This document shows positions 44,992-54,308 of a stretch of 64,000 bases of DNA, one piece after another (position 1 is the first letter of the stretch; each line of letters starts with the position of its first letter). This stretch comes from Streptomyces sp. ATexAB-D23. GTDB lineage: Bacteria; Actinomycetota; Actinomycetes; Streptomycetales; Streptomycetaceae. Below the pieces are notes generated by a model. The model saw only the letters and a list, made by a program, of their open reading frames with translations. It was not told where the DNA came from and ran no database searches. The stretch is from positions 18,818 through 82,817 of the forward strand of contig NZ_KB892025.1 in assembly GCF_000373645.1 (NCBI RefSeq), written 5' to 3'. Position numbers and translations under genes: made by a program.

Positions 44992-47415
44992 TCAGCCCAG
45001 AGAGAGAGCGGCGCGCAGGTACGGGGCCGTGCGACTCTCCTCGGACCGTGCCACCTCCACCGGAGGACCCGCCGCCACGATCCGGCCGCCCCGGTCGCCG
45101 CCACCCGGCCCGAGGTCGATCACCCAGTCGGCGCCCGCGACCACGGCCATGTCGTGTTCCACGACCACCACGGTGCCGCCCGAGTCGACCAGCCCGTGCA
45201 ACTGCCGCATCAGCACCTCGACATCGGCCGGATGCAGCCCCGTCGTCGGTTCGTCCAGCAGATACAGCGTGTGGCCCCGGCGGGCCCGCTGAAGCTCGGC
45301 CGCCAGCTTGATCCGCTGCGCCTCGCCGCCGGACAGCTCCGTCGCGGGCTGCCCGAGCCGCAGATAGCCGAGCCCCACGTCCAGCAGCGTCCCCAGGCTG
45401 CGCGCGGCGGCCGGGGTGTCCGCGAGGAAGTCCGCCGCCGCCTCCACCGTCAGATCGAGCACGGAGGCGATGTCCAGCCCCCGCAGCGTGACGTCGAGCG
45501 TGGCGGGGTTGTAGCGCGCGCCGTGACAGTCCGGGCAGGGCGCGTACGTACTCGGCAGGAACAGCAGCTCCACCGAGACGAACCCCTCGCCCTGGCACGT
45601 CTCGCACCGCCCGCCGGGCACGTTGAACGAGAACCGGCCGGCCCGGTAGCCGCGCTCCCGGGCCAGGGGCGTCTGCGCGAACAGCTTGCGCACCACGTCG
45701 AAGAGCCCGGTGTACGTGGCCAGGTTGGACCGCGGCGTACGGCCGATCGGCCGCTGGTCGACCTGGACCAGCCGGTCCACCGCCTCCAGCCCCTCCGCCC
45801 GGACGCACCCCGTCACCGGCTGCTCCGGCTCGGACTCCTCGGCTCCGGCGGCCCGCCGGCCGGCCGCCGCGCCCGCCGGCACCTGCCCCACCAGCGTCGA
45901 CTTGCCGGACCCGGACACCCCGGTGACCGCCGTGAACACCCCGAGCGGGAAAGCCGCGTCCACCCCGCGCACGTTGTGCCGATCCACCCCGTGCAGCCGC
46001 AGCCACCCCGAGGGGGCGCGCACCTCACGTGCCGGGGCGGGGCTGTCGTCGAAGAGGAAGCGCCGGGTCGCGGACTCCGCGACGTCGGCGAGCCCGGCCG
46101 GCGGCCCGCTGTGCAGCACCCGGCCGCCGTGCTCACCGGCCAGCGGGCCCACATCCACCAGCCAGTCCGCCCGCCGCACCACGTCCATCTGGTGCTCCAC
46201 CACGAAGACCGTGTTGCCGGCCTCCTTCAGCCGGCCCAGCACCGCGAGCAGCGCCTCGGTGTCCGCCGGGTGCAGGCCCGCGGACGGCTCGTCCAGGACG
46301 TACACCACACCGAAGAGGCCCGACCGCAGCTGGGTCGCGAGCCGCAGCCGCTGGAGCTCGCCGGAGGAGAGCGTGGGCGCCGTGCGGTCCAGGCTCAGGT
46401 AGCCGAGCCCGAGCTCGGTGACCGTCCCGATCCGGGCCAGCAGATCCGCCGTCAGCACCCGGGCGGTCTCGCCGCCGCCCGCCGCCGTGAGCACACCGGC
46501 GAGTTCGGTGAGCGCGAGGCCCGCCAGCTGCGCGATCGTACGGCCCGCGAAAGTCACCGCCAGGGCCTCCGGCCGCAGTCGGCTGCCCCCGCAGGCCGGA
46601 CAGGGCTCGCTGGTCAGGAAGCGCTCGGCCTTCGCCCGCAGGGTGGCGCTCCTGGAATCGGCGAAGGTGTGCATCACATAGCGGCGCGCGCTCATGTACG
46701 TGCCCTGGTAGGGGCGTTGGATGCGGCCCGCCTCGCGCACCGGATGCACGGTCACCACCGGCTGCTCGTCGGTGAACAGGATCCACTCCCGGTCGGCCGG
46801 ATCGAGCGCGCGCCACGGCCGGTCCACGTCGTGACCGAGGGCGTTCAGCACATCGCGCAGGTTCTTGCCCTGCCAGGCGCCCGGCCAGGCGGCGATCGCC
46901 CCGTCCCGGATCGACAGGTCCGGGTCCGGGACCAGCAGCTCCTCGCTGGTGCGGTGGACCCGTCCCAGGCCGTGGCATTCGGGGCAGGCGCCGGCGGCGG
47001 TGTTCGGGGAGAACGCGTCCGAGTCCAGCCGCTCCGCGCCCCTCGGATAGTCCCCGGCCCGGGAGAACAGCATCCGCAGCGAGTTGGACAGCGTCGTCAC
47101 CGTACCCACGGAGGACCGGGCGCCGGGCGCCGACCTGCGCTGCTCCAGCGAGACGGCGGGCGGCAGCCCGGTGATCTCGCCGACCGCGGGGGCGCCGACC
47201 TGGTGGATCAGCCGCCTGGCGTACGGGGCGACGGACTCGAAGTAGCGGCGCTGGGCCTCCGCGTAGATCGTCCCGAAGGCGAGCGAGGACTTGCCGGAAC
47301 CGGAGACGCCGGTGAAGACGGCGAGGGTGTCGCGCGGAATGTCGACGTCGACATCGCGCAGGTTGTGCTCGCGGGCGCCGCGGACCCGGACGTACGGATC
47401 GTGAGGGGATGGCAT
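44992..47415 (-). CDS. UvrA-like ABC ATPase (UvrA2/drug-resistance type)
   Basis: The 807-residue protein has two ABC modules, with Walker A GVSGSGKSSLAF near residue 38 and GVSGSGKSTLVG near residue 490, signature LSSGELQRLRLA and LSGGEAQRIKLA, and CxxC zinc modules CPECHGLG, CPACGGSR, CETCQGEG, CPDCHGAR. At ~800 rather than ~950 residues, it lacks most of the UvrB-binding insertion, as in UvrA2 proteins tied to resistance to DNA-binding antibiotics or radiation. It is monocistronic. Confidence 0.93.
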   Translation of the reverse strand: MPSPHDPYVRVRGAREHNLRDVDVDIPRDTLAVFTGVSGSGKSSLAFGTIYAEAQRRYFESVAPYARRLIHQVGAPAVGEITGLPPAVSLEQRRSAPGARSSVGTVTTLSNSLRMLFSRAGDYPRGAERLDSDAFSPNTAAGACPECHGLGRVHRTSEELLVPDPDLSIRDGAIAAWPGAWQGKNLRDVLNALGHDVDRPWRALDPADREWILFTDEQPVVTVHPVREAGRIQRPYQGTYMSARRYVMHTFADSRSATLRAKAERFLTSEPCPACGGSRLRPEALAVTFAGRTIAQLAGLALTELAGVLTAAGGGETARVLTADLLARIGTVTELGLGYLSLDRTAPTLSSGELQRLRLATQLRSGLFGVVYVLDEPSAGLHPADTEALLAVLGRLKEAGNTVFVVEHQMDVVRRADWLVDVGPLAGEHGGRVLHSGPPAGLADVAESATRRFLFDDSPAPAREVRAPSGWLRLHGVDRHNVRGVDAAFPLGVFTAVTGVSGSGKSTLVGQVPAGAAAGRRAAGAEESEPEQPVTGCVRAEGLEAVDRLVQVDQRPIGRTPRSNLATYTGLFDVVRKLFAQTPLARERGYRAGRFSFNVPGGRCETCQGEGFVSVELLFLPSTYAPCPDCHGARYNPATLDVTLRGLDIASVLDLTVEAAADFLADTPAAARSLGTLLDVGLGYLRLGQPATELSGGEAQRIKLAAELQRARRGHTLYLLDEPTTGLHPADVEVLMRQLHGLVDSGGTVVVVEHDMAVVAGADWVIDLGPGGGDRGGRIVAAGPPVEVARSEESRTAPYLRAALSLG

Positions 47416-47513
47416 GGGGGAGGGGGTCTCCGTACGCTCGGTGTCGAACTGTCCGTGCCGGCCGGTGCCGCGCCGGTTCGCCGGGCACCGCGTGCCCTTG
47501 GTTTGCTGGCCGT

Positions 47514-48002
47514 ATGCGAAACGACGCCCGGCCGCTGGCCGTATTCGATCTCGACGGTACGCTCGCCGACACCGCCCACCGCCAGCACTATCTGGAGGGC
47601 CGCCGCCGGGACTGGGCCGGTTTCTTCGCCGCCGCGGTGGACGACCCGCCGCTGGCCGAAGGCGTACGGCTGGCGCTGAGCAGCGCGCGGGAGTGCGAGG
47701 TCGTCTACCTCACCGGGCGGCCCGAGCGGTGCCGCAAGGACACCGTCGCCTGGCTGGCGCGGCAGGGGTTGCCCGAGGGGCGGCTGCACATGCGGCGCAA
47801 CGACGACCGCCGGCCGGCCCGGCGGACCAAGCTGGAGATCCTTCAGCGGCTCGGCCGCGACCGTACGGTGCGGATGCTGGTCGACGACGACGAGCTGGTC
47901 TGCGACGCCGCCGAACTGGCCGGGATCCCCGTGGTGCGCGCCCGGTGGACGCCGGCCTCACCCGCGCTGAAGGACGCGCAGGAGCGCGAGGGGCGTACCT
48001 GA
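47514..48002 (+). CDS. HAD-superfamily phosphatase (polynucleotide kinase-phosphatase-like)
   Basis: The 162-residue protein has motif I VFDLDGTLADT, motif II VVYLTGRPERCRKDTVAWL and a late acidic VRMLVDDDELVC. The pattern resembles the phosphatase part of T4 Pnkp-like proteins, but no kinase domain is present. Substrate unknown. It is divergent from the UvrA-like gene, which makes a nucleic acid repair role possible but unproved. Confidence 0.82.
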   Translation: MRNDARPLAVFDLDGTLADTAHRQHYLEGRRRDWAGFFAAAVDDPPLAEGVRLALSSARECEVVYLTGRPERCRKDTVAWLARQGLPEGRLHMRRNDDRRPARRTKLEILQRLGRDRTVRMLVDDDELVCDAAELAGIPVVRARWTPASPALKDAQEREGRT

Positions 48003-48053
48003 TCCGGCCAAATGCGCCGCACCCACCCGGTCGCCGTGCGCGCCCCGCTCGCG

Positions 48054-48269
48054 TCACTGCGGGTCGTCGAGGCGGAAGCCCACCTTCAGGCCGACCTGGT
48101 AGTGCGCGATTCGGCCATCCTCGATCTGTCCGCGCACCTGAGTGATCTCGAACCAGTCGAGATTGTGCAACGTTTCCGAGGCTCTTGCGACGCCGTTGCG
48201 GATGGCCTCGTCCACGCCCTCCTGGGAGGTTCCTACGATTTCAGTGACGCGATACGTGTGGTTTGACAT
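48054..48269 (-). CDS. Dodecin (flavin/CoA-binding dodecamer)
   Basis: The 71-residue protein matches dodecin in length and in YRVTEIVGTSQEGVDEAI, ASETLHNLDWFEITQVRGQI and YQVGLKVGFRL. Dodecins form hollow 12-mers that store flavins and, in actinobacteria, bind CoA. GGAGA precedes the ATG. It is divergent from the sugar-binding lipoprotein. Confidence 0.95.
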   Translation of the reverse strand: MSNHTYRVTEIVGTSQEGVDEAIRNGVARASETLHNLDWFEITQVRGQIEDGRIAHYQVGLKVGFRLDDPQ

Positions 48270-48357
48270 GGAATGTCTCCTCTCGCCCTTACCAAGGTGC
48301 CCTACCTCGGCCCGGTTCGCGAGGGGTCGCGGAGGTCCCGCATGTCCGGAACGGCCC

Positions 48358-48386
48358 TTGACCAAAGTATTGGTCCATACCAAAAT
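48358..48386 (+). promoter_or_regulatory. Promoter of binding-protein gene with DasR-type operator
   Basis: TTGACC (48358-48363), a 17-base spacer and CAAAAT (48381-48386) form the promoter. TGGTCCATACCA (48371-48382), a dre-like 12-mer, sits in the spacer at the same place as in the two chitinase promoters. Confidence 0.7.
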
Positions 48387-48470
48387 CCAGCCACGCCCGT
48401 GCGAGCGCAGCCCGCAGTCCCCCACACCGGGTCCGCAATTTCGTCCTGCCGTTCCGCAGAAGGTGACTCC

Positions 48471-49727
48471 GTGAAAAACCGCATGCTCGTCGGAGCTGTT
48501 GCCCTGATTTCCACTGTTGCGCTGGGCGGGTGCGGCATGATCCCGGGATCGGGCGGCTCCGGCAGCAAGAAGGTGACGATCTGGCTGATGAAGGACAGTG
48601 TGACCGCCGACTTCCTGGACCGCTTCAAGAAGTCGTACGAGGACGAGCACTCATCGGTCGAGCTGGAATTCAAGATCCAGGAATGGGGCGGCATCGGCCC
48701 GAAGGTTCTTGAGGCGCTGGGCGGAAAGGACACGCCCGATGTCATCGAGGTCGGCAACACCCAGGTCGCCCAGTACGCCGCGAGCGGCAACCTGCGCGAC
48801 CTGACCCTGGAATCCATGCGTGACCTGGGAAGCGAGGACTGGCTGCCCGGTCTCGCCGAGCCGGGGAGCATCGGCGGCGTCCAGTACGGAATCCCGTGGT
48901 ACGCGGCCAACCGCGTGGTCATCTACAACAAGGACCTCTTCGAGGACGCGGGCATCAAGAACCCGCCGAAGACGCGCGCCGAGTGGATCGAGGACAGCGA
49001 AAAACTCAACCACGACGGAAACCAGGGCATGTATCTGCCGGGGCAGAACTGGTATGTGCTGGCCGGGTTCATCTGGGACGAGGGCGGGCAACTCGCCTCC
49101 GACGAGGAAGGCGACTGGCAGGGCGCCCTCGACACCCCCGCCGCGCTCAGGGGCATGCAGTTCTATTCGCAGCTCCAGGCGCTGGGAGAGGGCCCCAAGG
49201 ACGCCGATGAGGAAAAGCCCCCGCAGGCGGATGTGTTCGCCGAGGGGAATGTCGCCCAGATCATCTCAACCCCCAGTACCGCGACGCTGATCGAGAAGAC
49301 GAACCCCGAACTCAAGGGCAAGCTGGGCTACTTCCCCATTCCGGGCAAGACCGCGAAGGCGCCCGGCTCGGTGTTCACCGGCGGCTCCGACCTGATCGTC
49401 CCGCAGAAGGCCGACCAGCGCAGCGCGGGGTACGAGGTGATCAAGGCGCTGGCCGGCGCCAAGTGGCAGGAGGAGCTGGCGAAGACCATGAGCTACGTGC
49501 CCAACAAGCCCTCCCTCGCCCATGTCATCGAGGGCGAGGAGAGCACCGCCGCGATGGCCGAGGGCGCCACGCAGGGCCACGCGACCCCGAACTCCTCGCA
49601 GTGGGCGGCGGTCGAGGCCGACAACCCGATCAAGCCCTACATGACAGCGGTACTCCAGGGCGGGGACCCGCGGACCGAGGCGAAGACCGCCTCCGAGAAG
49701 ATCACCTCACTGCTCATCGGCAGCTGA
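48471..49727 (+). CDS. Sugar-binding lipoprotein, DasA-like (ABC transporter)
   Basis: The 418-residue solute-binding protein has a lipoprotein signal with lipobox LGGC and begins its mature part with KKVTIWLMKDS. PDVIEVGNTQVAQYAASGNLRDL, GIPWYAANRVVIYNKDLFEDAGI and FTGGSDLIVP are typical of family-1 sugar-binding proteins and recall DasA for N,N'-diacetylchitobiose. GTG after GAAGG is the start. No permease or ATPase gene is next to it, so it must share them with a transporter elsewhere, perhaps DasBC. Confidence 0.9.
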   Translation: MKNRMLVGAVALISTVALGGCGMIPGSGGSGSKKVTIWLMKDSVTADFLDRFKKSYEDEHSSVELEFKIQEWGGIGPKVLEALGGKDTPDVIEVGNTQVAQYAASGNLRDLTLESMRDLGSEDWLPGLAEPGSIGGVQYGIPWYAANRVVIYNKDLFEDAGIKNPPKTRAEWIEDSEKLNHDGNQGMYLPGQNWYVLAGFIWDEGGQLASDEEGDWQGALDTPAALRGMQFYSQLQALGEGPKDADEEKPPQADVFAEGNVAQIISTPSTATLIEKTNPELKGKLGYFPIPGKTAKAPGSVFTGGSDLIVPQKADQRSAGYEVIKALAGAKWQEELAKTMSYVPNKPSLAHVIEGEESTAAMAEGATQGHATPNSSQWAAVEADNPIKPYMTAVLQGGDPRTEAKTASEKITSLLIGS

Positions 49728-49753
49728 CCGGGCCGGGCGGACCGGCCGACGGC

Positions 49754-49791
49754 GCGGGGCGGGACCGAGCGGACGACCGGTCCCGCCCCGC
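49754..49791. terminator. Hairpin between convergent binding-protein and egtD genes
   Basis: 14-bp perfect arms (49754-49767 and 49778-49791) with a ten-base loop. Confidence 0.82.
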
Positions 49792-49802
49792 ACCCGCCAC
49801 GC

Positions 49803-50765
49803 TCAGTCCACCGTCGCCAGCGACAGCGCGAACCTGTCCCCGCAATCCGTCCACCAGTGGGTCAGCCGCAGCCCCGCACCGGCCAGCTCACGACGCACAC
49901 CGTCCTCACGGAACTTCGCGGACACCTCCGTGCGCAGCTCCTCACCCGCGTCGAACGGCACCACCAGATCCAGCTGCGGGATCTTCACGGTCAGCGCCCG
50001 GCGGGCCCGCAGCCGCATCTCGATCCACTCCTCGCGCGGATTCCACCGGGCCACATGCTCGAAGTCGTCCGGCGAGAAGTCCGCCCCCAGCTCCCGGTCG
50101 ACGACCGACAGCACGTTGCGGTTGAACGCGGCGGTCACCCCCGCCGCGTCGTCGTACGCCGCCACCAGCACCTCCTCGTCCTTCACGAGATCCGTGCCGA
50201 GGAGCAGCGCGTCACCGGGCGCCAGCAGCGAGCGCACCGACTCCAGGAACACCGCCCGCTCCCCGGGCAGCAGATTGCCGAGCGTGCCGCCCAGGAACGC
50301 CACCAGCCGGGGCCCGGGGGTGTCGGGCAGCGAGAGCCCGGCGGTGAAGTCGGCGATCAGCGCGTGCACCGACAACTGCGGCCGCTCGGCCAGCAGGGCG
50401 TCCGCGGCGCCGCGCAGCGCGCTCTCACTGACGTCGACCGGCACGTAGGTGTCCAGGCCGGGCAGCGCGTCCAGCAGGAACCGGGTCTTCTCCGAGGAGC
50501 CCGAACCCAGCTCGACCAGGGTGCGGGCCCCGGACGCGGCGGCGATCTCGGTGGCCCGGCCGCTCAGGATCTCCCGCTCGGCACGCGTCGGGTAGTACTC
50601 GGGGAGCCGGGTGATCTCCTCGAACAGCTCGCTGCCCCGGGCGTCGTAGAACCACTTGGGCGGCAGTGTCTTCGGTTGCCGGGTCAGGCCGTGCAGCACA
50701 TCGGCGCGCAGCGCCGCGTCCGTCGCGTCCACCGGCAGGGTGCGGGTCAGCAGGAAGGGACTCAC
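49803..50765 (-). CDS. egtD: L-histidine N-alpha-methyltransferase EgtD
   Basis: The 320-residue SAM-dependent enzyme trimethylates histidine to hercynine, the first step of ergothioneine synthesis. KTLPPKWFYDARGSELFEEITRLPEYYPTRAE (its middle), LVELGSGSSEKTRFLL, and FLGGTLGNLLPGE match EgtD. GTG overlaps the egtC stop by four bases. It ends the egtABCD operon. Confidence 0.96.
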   Translation of the reverse strand: MSPFLLTRTLPVDATDAALRADVLHGLTRQPKTLPPKWFYDARGSELFEEITRLPEYYPTRAEREILSGRATEIAAASGARTLVELGSGSSEKTRFLLDALPGLDTYVPVDVSESALRGAADALLAERPQLSVHALIADFTAGLSLPDTPGPRLVAFLGGTLGNLLPGERAVFLESVRSLLAPGDALLLGTDLVKDEEVLVAAYDDAAGVTAAFNRNVLSVVDRELGADFSPDDFEHVARWNPREEWIEMRLRARRALTVKIPQLDLVVPFDAGEELRTEVSAKFREDGVRRELAGAGLRLTHWWTDCGDRFALSLATVD

Positions 50766-51517
50766 GCGTGGGGCTCCTTCAGGGGGGTGAGCAGGACATC
50801 GGCACTGGTCGCGGTCAGCAGGGTGCGGTCGGGGACCTCGCACCAGCGCGGATCGTCGTCGTACGGCTCCGAGGCGACGACCGTGTGCCGGCCGGGCTCG
50901 CACAGATGCCACAGGGTGTCGCCCCAGGCGGTCGCCACGATGGTGCGGCCGTCGGTGAGCAGCAGGTTGAGCCGGGAGCCGGGAGCGGCCTCCGCGACCT
51001 CCAGGACGGTGTCCGCCACGGCCTGGGGGAGCGCGTCGCCCGCCGCGATCCGGTGCCGCACCAGGGCCCACACCAGCGCGGAGTCGCTGCGGGCGGTGAG
51101 CCGCAGCAGCTCGGCCGGGGGCAGGGTGGCCGCCAGGGCCGCCACCGAGCCGGGCCAGTCCTTCAGCGCCCCGTTGTGGCTGAACAGCACGTCGCCCGCG
51201 GTGAACGGCGCGGCCGCCGCCTCACCGTCCGGGTCCGCCGCGGTCGCGTCCCGCACCGCGGCGAGCAGGGCGTGGCTGCGGACCACCCGGGCCAGATCGG
51301 CGAAGGTCTGGTCGCCCCACACGGGTCCCCGGCGGCGGTACCGGCCGGGTACGGGGTCGCCGTCCGCGTACCAGCCGACCCCGAAGCCGTCGGCGTTGAC
51401 CGTCCCGTACCGTTGCCGGCGCGGTGCCCAGGACTGCCGCACCAGGCAGTGCGCCGGCCGCGTCAGCACCTCGCCCAGGGCCACCGGCCGCCCCAGGTAG
51501 GCGATATGACGGCACAT
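50762..51517 (-). CDS. egtC: Gamma-glutamyl hercynylcysteine S-oxide hydrolase EgtC
   Basis: The 251-residue class-II amidotransferase fold protein begins MCRHIAYLG; Cys2 is the nucleophile after Met removal. NADGFGVGWYADGDPVPGRYR and DVLFSHNGALKDWPGSV are family landmarks. It removes the glutamyl group in ergothioneine synthesis. The ATG shares one base with the egtB TGA. Confidence 0.95.
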   Translation of the reverse strand: MCRHIAYLGRPVALGEVLTRPAHCLVRQSWAPRRQRYGTVNADGFGVGWYADGDPVPGRYRRRGPVWGDQTFADLARVVRSHALLAAVRDATAADPDGEAAAAPFTAGDVLFSHNGALKDWPGSVAALAATLPPAELLRLTARSDSALVWALVRHRIAAGDALPQAVADTVLEVAEAAPGSRLNLLLTDGRTIVATAWGDTLWHLCEPGRHTVVASEPYDDDPRWCEVPDRTLLTATSADVLLTPLKEPHA

Positions 51518-52848
51518 CAGAGATCCCTCGCGGTGCGGAAACCGGAGAAGATCTGCCGCCTGACCGGCAGGTCCCAGTTGCGGAACGTACCCCGGCAGGC
51601 CACCGCGTCCACCGCGAACGAGCCGCCCCGCAGCACCTTGTGCCCGGGGCCGAAGAACACCTCCGAGTACTCGCGGTACGGGAACGGCGCGAACCCCGGA
51701 TAGGGCAGGAAATCGCTCGCCGTCCACTCCCACACGTCACCGATCAGCTGCCCCGCCCCGCACGGAGCCCGCCCGGCCGGATACGCCCCCGCGGGCGCCG
51801 GCCGCAGATGGCGCTGACCGAGATTGGCGTGGACCGGGGCAGGGTCCTCGTCACCCCACGGATAGCGGCGGGAGCGACCGGAAGCGGGGTCGTGCCGGGC
51901 CGCCTTCTCCCACTCCGCCTCCGTGGGCAGGCGGCGGCCCGCCCAGCGCGCGTACGCGTCGGCCTCGTACCAGCTCACGTGCAGGACCGGCTCGTCGTCC
52001 GGCACCGGCTCGGTCACCCCGAAGCGGCGGCGCAGCCACTGCCCGGCCTCCCGGTGCCAGAACAGCGGGGCCTCCAGCTGGTGTTCGCGGACCATCGCCC
52101 AGCCCTCGGGCGCCCACCAGCGCCGCTCGCCGTATCCGCCGTCCTCGATGAACGCCCGGTAGGCGCCGCAGGTCACCGGGGCGGTGTCGATGTGGAAGCC
52201 GGGGACCTCCCGGCGGTGCGCGGGGCGCTCGTTGTCGAGCGCCCACGGTTCGGTCGACGTACCCATGGTGAACGGGCCCCCGGGCACCAGCACTTCGGCG
52301 GGCAGTGCCGGGGCGTCCACCGGGCGCGGCGGCTCGGGCGCCGTCAGCGCCACCGGCCCCGAACGCAGCTGATGGGTGATCAGCATCGTTTCGTCGTGCT
52401 GCTGTTCGTGCTGGGCGATCATCCCGAAGGCGAAGGCGGACCGCACCAGGGCGGCGCCCCCGTCGAGCGGAGCGGATTCGAGGACGTCCAGCGCCCTGCC
52501 GCGTACCTCCGACGCGTACGAACGGGCCTCGGACGGCGCCAGCAGCGGGAGCGAGGGACGGGTGGCACGCGGGTGCTCGAAGGCGTCGTACAGGCCGTCG
52601 ATCTCCGGGCGCATCGCCTCCCGGCCCGCGACGCCGCGCAGCAGCCACAGCTCTTCCTGATTGCCGATGTGCGCGAGGTCCCACACCAGCGGGGACATCA
52701 ACGGCGAGTGCTGAGCGGTCAGTTCGTGGTCGTCCACGCTGTCGGTGAGGAGCGTGGTGCGCTTCCGGGCGGTGAGCAGCGCGGCGAGAGCCCGCTCGCG
52801 CAGCGCCTCGGCGTCCCCGGTGTGCGGGGGAGCGGGGGATTCGGTCAT
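51517..52848 (-). CDS. egtB: Hercynine oxygenase EgtB (sulfoxide synthase)
   Basis: The 443-residue protein has an N-terminal DinB-like domain with the iron triad motif HxxxHxE as AQHEQQHDETM near residue 145 and a C-terminal formylglycine-generating-enzyme-like domain with WYEADAYARWAGRRLPTEAEWEKAAR and VLRGGSFA. It joins gamma-glutamylcysteine to hercynine using O2. The ATG overlaps the egtA stop. Confidence 0.96.
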   Translation of the reverse strand: MTESPAPPHTGDAEALRERALAALLTARKRTTLLTDSVDDHELTAQHSPLMSPLVWDLAHIGNQEELWLLRGVAGREAMRPEIDGLYDAFEHPRATRPSLPLLAPSEARSYASEVRGRALDVLESAPLDGGAALVRSAFAFGMIAQHEQQHDETMLITHQLRSGPVALTAPEPPRPVDAPALPAEVLVPGGPFTMGTSTEPWALDNERPAHRREVPGFHIDTAPVTCGAYRAFIEDGGYGERRWWAPEGWAMVREHQLEAPLFWHREAGQWLRRRFGVTEPVPDDEPVLHVSWYEADAYARWAGRRLPTEAEWEKAARHDPASGRSRRYPWGDEDPAPVHANLGQRHLRPAPAGAYPAGRAPCGAGQLIGDVWEWTASDFLPYPGFAPFPYREYSEVFFGPGHKVLRGGSFAVDAVACRGTFRNWDLPVRRQIFSGFRTARDL

Positions 52849-54161
52849 GACAGGGTCCCCTTCGGATGGTCCGGGCGGTGGGCCGGGCCCGCGGTGAGCA
52901 GGTCGCGCAGATCGTCGGCCGGGCATCTGCCACGGGCGACGTAGCGGTCGTGGAAGCCGGCCACGGCGTCCACCACCGCCCGGGACGCGCCGATCCTGGG
53001 CAGCGCCTCCAGGGCGAGCGCGAAGCAGACGGCAGCCGCCTGGCGCAGCTCCGGATCGGTCAGCCCGTCGCGGGCGGCGGCCGTCCAGAGCGGATTGCGC
53101 GGGGCGGCCGAGGCACCCGCGGTCTCGGCCAGCGGCTTCACGGCGCGGTAGACGGTCTCGGCGGCCTCGGGGTCGTCGAACAGGGCGGTCGTGACGGCGA
53201 GCGGCACGATCCAGCCGTCGTCACCGGGCTGCGCGTCGATCATGCGCAGCTCCAGGTGCCCGCGCGGCCGGACCGGCGGGAACAGCGTGGTGATGTGGTA
53301 GTCGAGGTCACCCCGGTCCGGGCGGCGTCCGGGCAGCCCCGAGCGGATCCAGTCCCGGAAGGCGAGCCCCTCCGGCACGGCCCACGGACCCTCGCCCCGG
53401 ACACACAGCACCGGCGTGTCCAGGACATGCGCGGTCCAGGCGTCGCGCGGCGGCAACGCGCCGGAAGGCGCCAGCGTCCGTGACGCGTCCAGGTCGGCCC
53501 ACAGGGACTGGCGCGTCGAGCGCCAGGGTGTCGGCGCGCCCCGCTGGAACGGCGAGTTGGCGAAGGCCGCCACCAGCACCGCGCCCAGCACATGGGCCAG
53601 CTGCCAGCGCCGCGCGTACCCGAGCGGCCCCGGCTCCTCCTCCCCGGCGTCCAGGCAGACCTGGACCGAGGCGGTGGTGCACATCATGGCGCGGCCGGCC
53701 GGCCCCCGCCGGTCGAACGCGCTCTCCATGGCCTCGTACCGGGGCTCGCGCAGGACCCGGCGCGGTGTGTGCCACGGATCGACGCCCAGACCGGCGGGGG
53801 CGAGACCCAGCCGGGCGAGGGCGGCCCGTACGGCGACGAGATCGGCGGCGGTGTCGTCGACACACGCCATCAGGGAAGCGGCGGGGCGCGAGCTGAGCTC
53901 CAGCTGTCCGCCGGGTTCGAAGGTGAGCGCCGCACTCAGGGGCAGCGCCCGGACGGCCGTTGCGGCCGCCTCCAGCAGGTGGGGCGGGACGGGGCGGTGT
54001 GGGTGTTCACGATCGTGCAGAAGCCATTCGAGTTCGACTCCCACGGTGCGCGGCGGTCCCGTCTTGAAGCAGATGCCGCGCAGTAAATCCTCCGCCTCGC
54101 CCTCGCCGATGGGCGGGGCCGGAGCGGGCGGACCGTGGCCGCTGGGTGTGTCGGATGACAT
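52845..54161 (-). CDS. egtA: Glutamate-cysteine ligase EgtA
   Basis: The 438-residue GCS2-type ligase makes gamma-glutamylcysteine for EgtB. VGVELEWLLHD, FEPGGQLELSSRP and MMCTTASVQVCLD are visible. First gene of egtABCD, with GGAGG before the ATG. The final gene egtE is not here; it lies elsewhere or is replaced by another lyase. Confidence 0.95.
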   Translation of the reverse strand: MSSDTPSGHGPPAPAPPIGEGEAEDLLRGICFKTGPPRTVGVELEWLLHDREHPHRPVPPHLLEAAATAVRALPLSAALTFEPGGQLELSSRPAASLMACVDDTAADLVAVRAALARLGLAPAGLGVDPWHTPRRVLREPRYEAMESAFDRRGPAGRAMMCTTASVQVCLDAGEEEPGPLGYARRWQLAHVLGAVLVAAFANSPFQRGAPTPWRSTRQSLWADLDASRTLAPSGALPPRDAWTAHVLDTPVLCVRGEGPWAVPEGLAFRDWIRSGLPGRRPDRGDLDYHITTLFPPVRPRGHLELRMIDAQPGDDGWIVPLAVTTALFDDPEAAETVYRAVKPLAETAGASAAPRNPLWTAAARDGLTDPELRQAAAVCFALALEALPRIGASRAVVDAVAGFHDRYVARGRCPADDLRDLLTAGPAHRPDHPKGTLS

Positions 54162-54308
54162 GCCGGGCCTCCTTCTTCCGGTGCGTCCGTCCTACCCAAA
54201 ACCCTGTAAAGGGATCGCACAAGAGTGCCCTGTGCGCCGAATATTCGGTTGCGTCTCCTGGGGCGGGGCGTCGACCATGCCCCGTATGCACCTTAAGGGG
54301 GAGAGGTC

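Noticed and set aside
44956..47679. A 907-codon plus-strand frame
   Set aside because: It is the complement of the UvrA-like gene, and that gene has full ABC motifs.
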